Of a stretch of DNA of 8,084 bases, positions 6,303 through 8,084 are shown one piece after another. Made by a program: the position numbers and the translations under genes. Under the pieces are notes generated by a model. That model was given only the letters and a program-made list of their open reading frames with translations, ran no database searches and was not told the DNA's origin. Positions within the stretch are counted from its first letter, which is position 1, and the number at the start of each line of letters is the position of its first letter. The DNA is taken from positions 1 through 8,084 of the forward strand of contig DBVL01000090.1 of assembly GCA_002308475.1 (NCBI GenBank). The letters are read 5' to 3'. This DNA comes from Spirochaetales bacterium UBA1265 (GTDB lineage Bacteria > Spirochaetota > Spirochaetia > Sphaerochaetales > Sphaerochaetaceae).

Positions 6303-6889
6303 AAATCTCCTTTTCCCAGAGCCAGATCAATCTGGTCCTGCAACAGCTCCATGATTCTTCTGTTATTTATTCCTCCCATCACAGGCTGGCCTACAATTCT
6401 ACCCTCGCTATCCACGACATAAGTGGTTGGAAAAGCAACAACCTTTCCTGCAAACTTCCCGGCCTCACTGGAACGGTCAAACCATATGTTTTGATAAACT
6501 GCTCCCTTCTGCTCCAGTATACGGTTTGCTAGAGAAATCATTGCTTGATTTCCATCCAAGGTATCAACGTTTATTCCAATTACCGAGCCACCCTGCTCCT
6601 TCAGCTTCTCGTTCAGAGCGTTGAGATCAGATAGCTCGTTCACACATGGAGGGCAGGAGCTGAACCAGAAGTTAACAACCGTAACTTTGTTACCTGAAAA
6701 CAAACTTCTGCTATCCACAGCATTGCCGTTAAGATCTTTCCCCTCAAATGCGGGAAAGACTTCTCTTTTGCCACTGTTACCCACAGAACCCGGAGTGCTG
6801 TTCCTGGAACTGTTTTCTGTTCTTCCTAAGGCTGTCAATGAGAACACTATAACCAGTGCCAATACAATGACCAGTAATTTCTTCTTCAT
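6299..6889 (-). CDS. TlpA/ResA-like membrane-anchored or exported thioredoxin
   Basis: The 196-residue protein has an N-terminal hydrophobic export or anchor segment (MKKKLLVIVLALVIVFSLTA) without a lipobox cysteine, then a short Ser/Asn-rich linker (23-42). The thioredoxin fold starts near 'FPAFEGKDLNGN'. The active site is 'NFWFSSCPPCVNEL' with Cys79-Pro-Pro-Cys82, and the cis-proline is Pro154 in 'VVAFPTTYVVD'. The order 'G-K-V-T-V-V-N-F-W' then CxxC and 'GINVDT' is typical of the AhpC/TSA-Redoxin TlpA/ResA group, which reduces disulfides outside the cytoplasmic membrane, for example in apocytochrome c. The ATG overlaps the polyferredoxin stop (ATGA) and has AGGAGG 7-8 nt upstream. No CcdA/DsbD-type reductant gene is in the window; the neighbouring polyferredoxin may supply electrons instead. 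Substrate unknown. Confidence 0.92.
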   Translation of the reverse strand: MKKKLLVIVLALVIVFSLTALGRTENSSRNSTPGSVGNSGKREVFPAFEGKDLNGNAVDSRSLFSGNKVTVVNFWFSSCPPCVNELSDLNALNEKLKEQGGSVIGINVDTLDGNQAMISLANRILEQKGAVYQNIWFDRSSEAGKFAGKVVAFPTTYVVDSEGRIVGQPVMGGINNRRIMELLQDQIDLALGKGDL

Positions 6890-7767
6890 ATGGATTTCCT
6901 CCTCTTTCCGAAGCCGTAATTAAAGCGAACTGCATCTGTAGGACAAGCTTTGATGCACATTCCGCAGCGTATACACTCTGCATGGTTTGGATGTTTTGTA
7001 ACATCTACATCCATCTTGCAAGCTCTGACACACTTGCCGCAGGAAATACACCTGCCCTTATTCACATTCATCTCCAACAGTGAGATTTTGTTAAAGAGAG
7101 CGTAGAATGCACCCAGCGGACAGAGCCACTTACAGAAAGAACGATAGAACACCACGCTCAGCAGGACCACCAATCCAAGCAAAAAAGCTTTCCAGGTGAA
7201 TAAGGCGCCAAGAGCAGAACGGATGCCGTCACTCACAAGAGCAAGCGGAATGGCTCCCTCCAGTATTCCCTGAGGACAGAGATACTTACAAAACCATGGA
7301 TCCCCCATTCCCAGACTGTTGGTAACAAGAACCGGTAGCGCCACCACCATAACAAGAAGTATTATGTATTTCAGGTACCGTAATGCTTCAAAGCGTTTTG
7401 TAGACAGCTTTTTAGTTGGAATCTTATACAGCAGTTCCTGAAACCAGCCGAAGGGACACAGGAAACCGCAGATAAAACGCCCCAGCAACACTCCAAACAG
7501 AATCAGGATTCCAGAAATATAGTAGGAAAAATTAAATCCGGATGAGCCAACTACCGCCTGGAAGGCGCCGATAGGACAAGACCCTGCTGCCCCTGGACAG
7601 GAATAGCAGTTGAGTCCGGGAACGCAGACCATCTTGGTTCTACCCTGATGGATCTCCCCTTTGAAAAAGTTGGGGAGATGGAGATTTGTCACTATTGTTG
7701 CCACAGCCTGTATCAAAACCCTGAAACGCGAGATGAAGGAAGAAAGGCTATTTGTCTTCTTATCCAA
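6886..7767 (-). CDS. Membrane polyferredoxin, NapH/NosR-type 4Fe-4S protein
   Basis: From the TTG at 7767 the protein has 293 residues. Near the N-terminus are Cys48 and the 'NCYSCPGAAGSCPIG' block (Cys54, 57 and 64). Three CxxxCP motifs follow between membrane segments: 'CGFLCP' (100-105), 'CKYLCP' (160-165) and 'CKWLCP' (212-217). At the C-terminus are two ferredoxin clusters, CxxCxxCxxxC at 240-250 and CxxCxxCxxxCP at 265-276. This is the plan of NapH/NosR/RdxA-like integral-membrane electron carriers. Four to five hydrophobic segments separate the motifs, and the C-terminal clusters should face the cytoplasm. No ATG is available upstream. TTG 7767 overlaps the stop of the 48-aa gene and has GGAG 10 nt upstream. 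TTG 7773 (4 nt from the same GGAG) and TTG 7812 are alternatives; the last would overlap the small gene by 53 nt and has no Shine-Dalgarno sequence. Function inferred: membrane electron relay for the adjacent thioredoxin. Confidence 0.9.
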   Translation of the reverse strand: MDKKTNSLSSFISRFRVLIQAVATIVTNLHLPNFFKGEIHQGRTKMVCVPGLNCYSCPGAAGSCPIGAFQAVVGSSGFNFSYYISGILILFGVLLGRFICGFLCPFGWFQELLYKIPTKKLSTKRFEALRYLKYIILLVMVVALPVLVTNSLGMGDPWFCKYLCPQGILEGAIPLALVSDGIRSALGALFTWKAFLLGLVVLLSVVFYRSFCKWLCPLGAFYALFNKISLLEMNVNKGRCISCGKCVRACKMDVDVTKHPNHAECIRCGMCIKACPTDAVRFNYGFGKRRKSI

Positions 7768-7906
7768 TTCCAACGCACTCCAGACAGATTTTAGTTGCCT
7801 TGGACAGAACAACGCCTGCTTCGCCTCTAATCAGGCCATAAAGAATAAAAGCCACACCAGATAGCAGCAGGACAATCTGTACAACTCTTTTTATCCATGC
7901 AGACAT
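7760..7906 (-). CDS. Small membrane protein with C-terminal CXXC, CD1871A family
   Basis: A short open frame gives 48 residues beginning MSAWIKRVVQ. It has one hydrophobic segment (about 8-26) after Lys6-Arg7, then 'LIRGEAGVVLSKATKICLEC' and 'VGIG' at the end. The 'RGEA..V..KA..ICLEC(V/I)GIG' pattern matches, from memory, the CD1871A-family CXXC-motif proteins, tiny proteins found beside 4Fe-4S membrane proteins and thioredoxins in anaerobes. Basic residues before the membrane segment suggest N-in, C-out, placing Cys41 and Cys44 outside the cytoplasm. ATG 7906 is preferred over ATG 7912 because AGGAG at 7915-7919 is 8 nt from the former but only 2 nt from the latter. It is the first gene of the redox operon, and its stop overlaps the likely TTG start of the polyferredoxin gene (TTGGATAA). 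A redox-active or metal-binding CXXC is inferred. Confidence 0.82.
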   Translation of the reverse strand: MSAWIKRVVQIVLLLSGVAFILYGLIRGEAGVVLSKATKICLECVGIG

Positions 7907-7914
7907 TTTCATCA

Positions 7915-7920
7915 CTCCTT
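7915..7920 (-). promoter_or_regulatory. Ribosome binding site that decides the start of the 48-aa CXXC protein
   Basis: On the minus strand AAGGAG is followed by TGATGAAAATG. The first ATG (7912) is only 2 nt away and the second (7906) 8 nt away, so the second fits best. The two starts are in frame and differ by two residues. Confidence 0.6.
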
Positions 7921-7961
7921 TCCGGTACAAGGGAATTCTACAGCAAGAGAAATAAAATCCG

Positions 7962-7983
7962 TGTTAATCCCTAGAACTTAACA
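7962..7983. promoter_or_regulatory. Interrupted palindrome, candidate operator between the redox operon and the response-regulator-like gene
   Basis: The sequence has the form TGTTAA-N3-CTAG-N3-TTAACA. Six outer base pairs and the central CTAG are perfectly symmetric; the three positions between them on each side are not. It lies in the 159-nt intergenic space between two divergent genes, about 56 nt upstream of the start of the small CXXC gene and about 83 nt upstream of the plus-strand gene. A dimeric regulator binding both arms could control one or both directions. It has no T-run and too short a stem to act as a terminator. Confidence 0.4.
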
Positions 7984-8016
7984 AAAACATTATCTTATGT
8001 ATGTTACACTTATAAA

Positions 8017-8022
8017 TATAAT
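8017..8022 (+). promoter_or_regulatory. Possible -10 element for the plus-strand gene at the right edge
   Basis: A perfect TATAAT sits at 8017-8022, 43 nt upstream of the ATG at 8066. With a 16-nt spacer the -35 would be TTATGT at 7995-8000, which matches TTGACA poorly. The region is A/T-rich, so a chance match is possible. Confidence 0.3.
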
Positions 8023-8065
8023 CAGTATATGGAGATAGGTATGCCTGTCTGAAGGGTGGACTGAA

Positions 8066-8084
8066 ATGAGACTTCTGATTGTGG
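8066..8084 (+). CDS. Start of a probable two-component response regulator (runs off the right edge)
   Basis: ATG at 8066 opens a frame reading M-R-L-L-I-V before the window ends. This hexapeptide is the usual first strand of OmpR-type receiver domains, where 'IVEDE' or 'VVDDD' would follow, and the next base G fits a Glu or Asp codon. A weak purine-rich ribosome binding sequence (GAAGGGTGG) lies 6 nt upstream. Only six residues are visible, so the call rests on a very short match and on the long A/T-rich leader in front of it. Confidence 0.42.

Noticed and set aside
6621..7004. Open frames on both strands overlapping the TlpA and polyferredoxin genes
   Set aside because: They lie in other frames of two well-supported genes, have no ribosome binding site or recognisable family, and show out-of-frame-type composition.
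7768..7812. Polyferredoxin start at the far TTG (7812)
   Set aside because: It would overlap the 48-aa CXXC gene by 53 nt and adds 15 residues without a ribosome binding site. TTG 7767 sits at the small gene's stop, 10 nt after GGAG, although the choice is not certain.
4883..8084. A DGR template repeat or reverse transcriptase downstream of the lectin-like gene
   Set aside because: This stretch is filled by recognisable redox genes on the minus strand, and no near-copy of the 3' end of the lectin-like gene was seen on either strand. If a DGR exists it lies outside the window.

Overview
The window looks like part of a spirochaete chromosome (Treponema, Sphaerochaeta or a relative). This is an inference from gene content, since there is no rRNA or tRNA here. 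The evidence is four consecutive cell-envelope genes whose signal peptides all end in a spirochaete-style lipobox cysteine, an Ig-like paralogous lipoprotein family, and a C-terminal DUF1566/FGE-like (C-type-lectin fold) domain resembling the Treponema variable protein TvpA. Base composition is moderate, and several genes have clear AGGAG-type ribosome binding sites, which argues against Bacteroidota.

Left edge (1-268): the N-terminal part of a minus-strand XRE-type helix-turn-helix regulator runs off the window. A short, very A/T-rich divergent region follows.

Plus strand (269-4882): four genes, probably one operon. They encode a lipoprotein with an acidic linker and a small beta-barrel-like domain, then three related lipoproteins. 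Gene 3 starts 4 nt after gene 2 ends, and gene 4 overlaps gene 3 by an ATGA. The last one carries an extra ~260-residue C-terminal domain whose final ~45 residues look like the variable region of a diversity-generating retroelement (DGR) target. No reverse transcriptase or template repeat lies in the window.

Minus strand (7906 down to 4903): a five-gene redox operon, read right to left. It encodes a 48-aa membrane protein with a C-terminal CXXC (CD1871A family), a membrane polyferredoxin of NapH/NosR type, a TlpA/ResA-like thioredoxin, a CPBP-family membrane protein that lacks the usual arginine of its first motif, and an iron-sulfur flavoprotein-like oxidoreductase. Two junctions are ATGA overlaps, and the polyferredoxin start overlaps the end of the small gene. 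A 9-bp inverted repeat can sequester the flavoprotein's ribosome binding site. I infer a route carrying electrons from cytosolic flavin/Fe-S carriers through the membrane to an extracytoplasmic thioredoxin.

Right edge (7907-8084): a divergent intergenic region holds an interrupted 22-bp palindrome. After it, the first six codons of a plus-strand gene read like the start of a two-component response regulator, which may control the redox operon.
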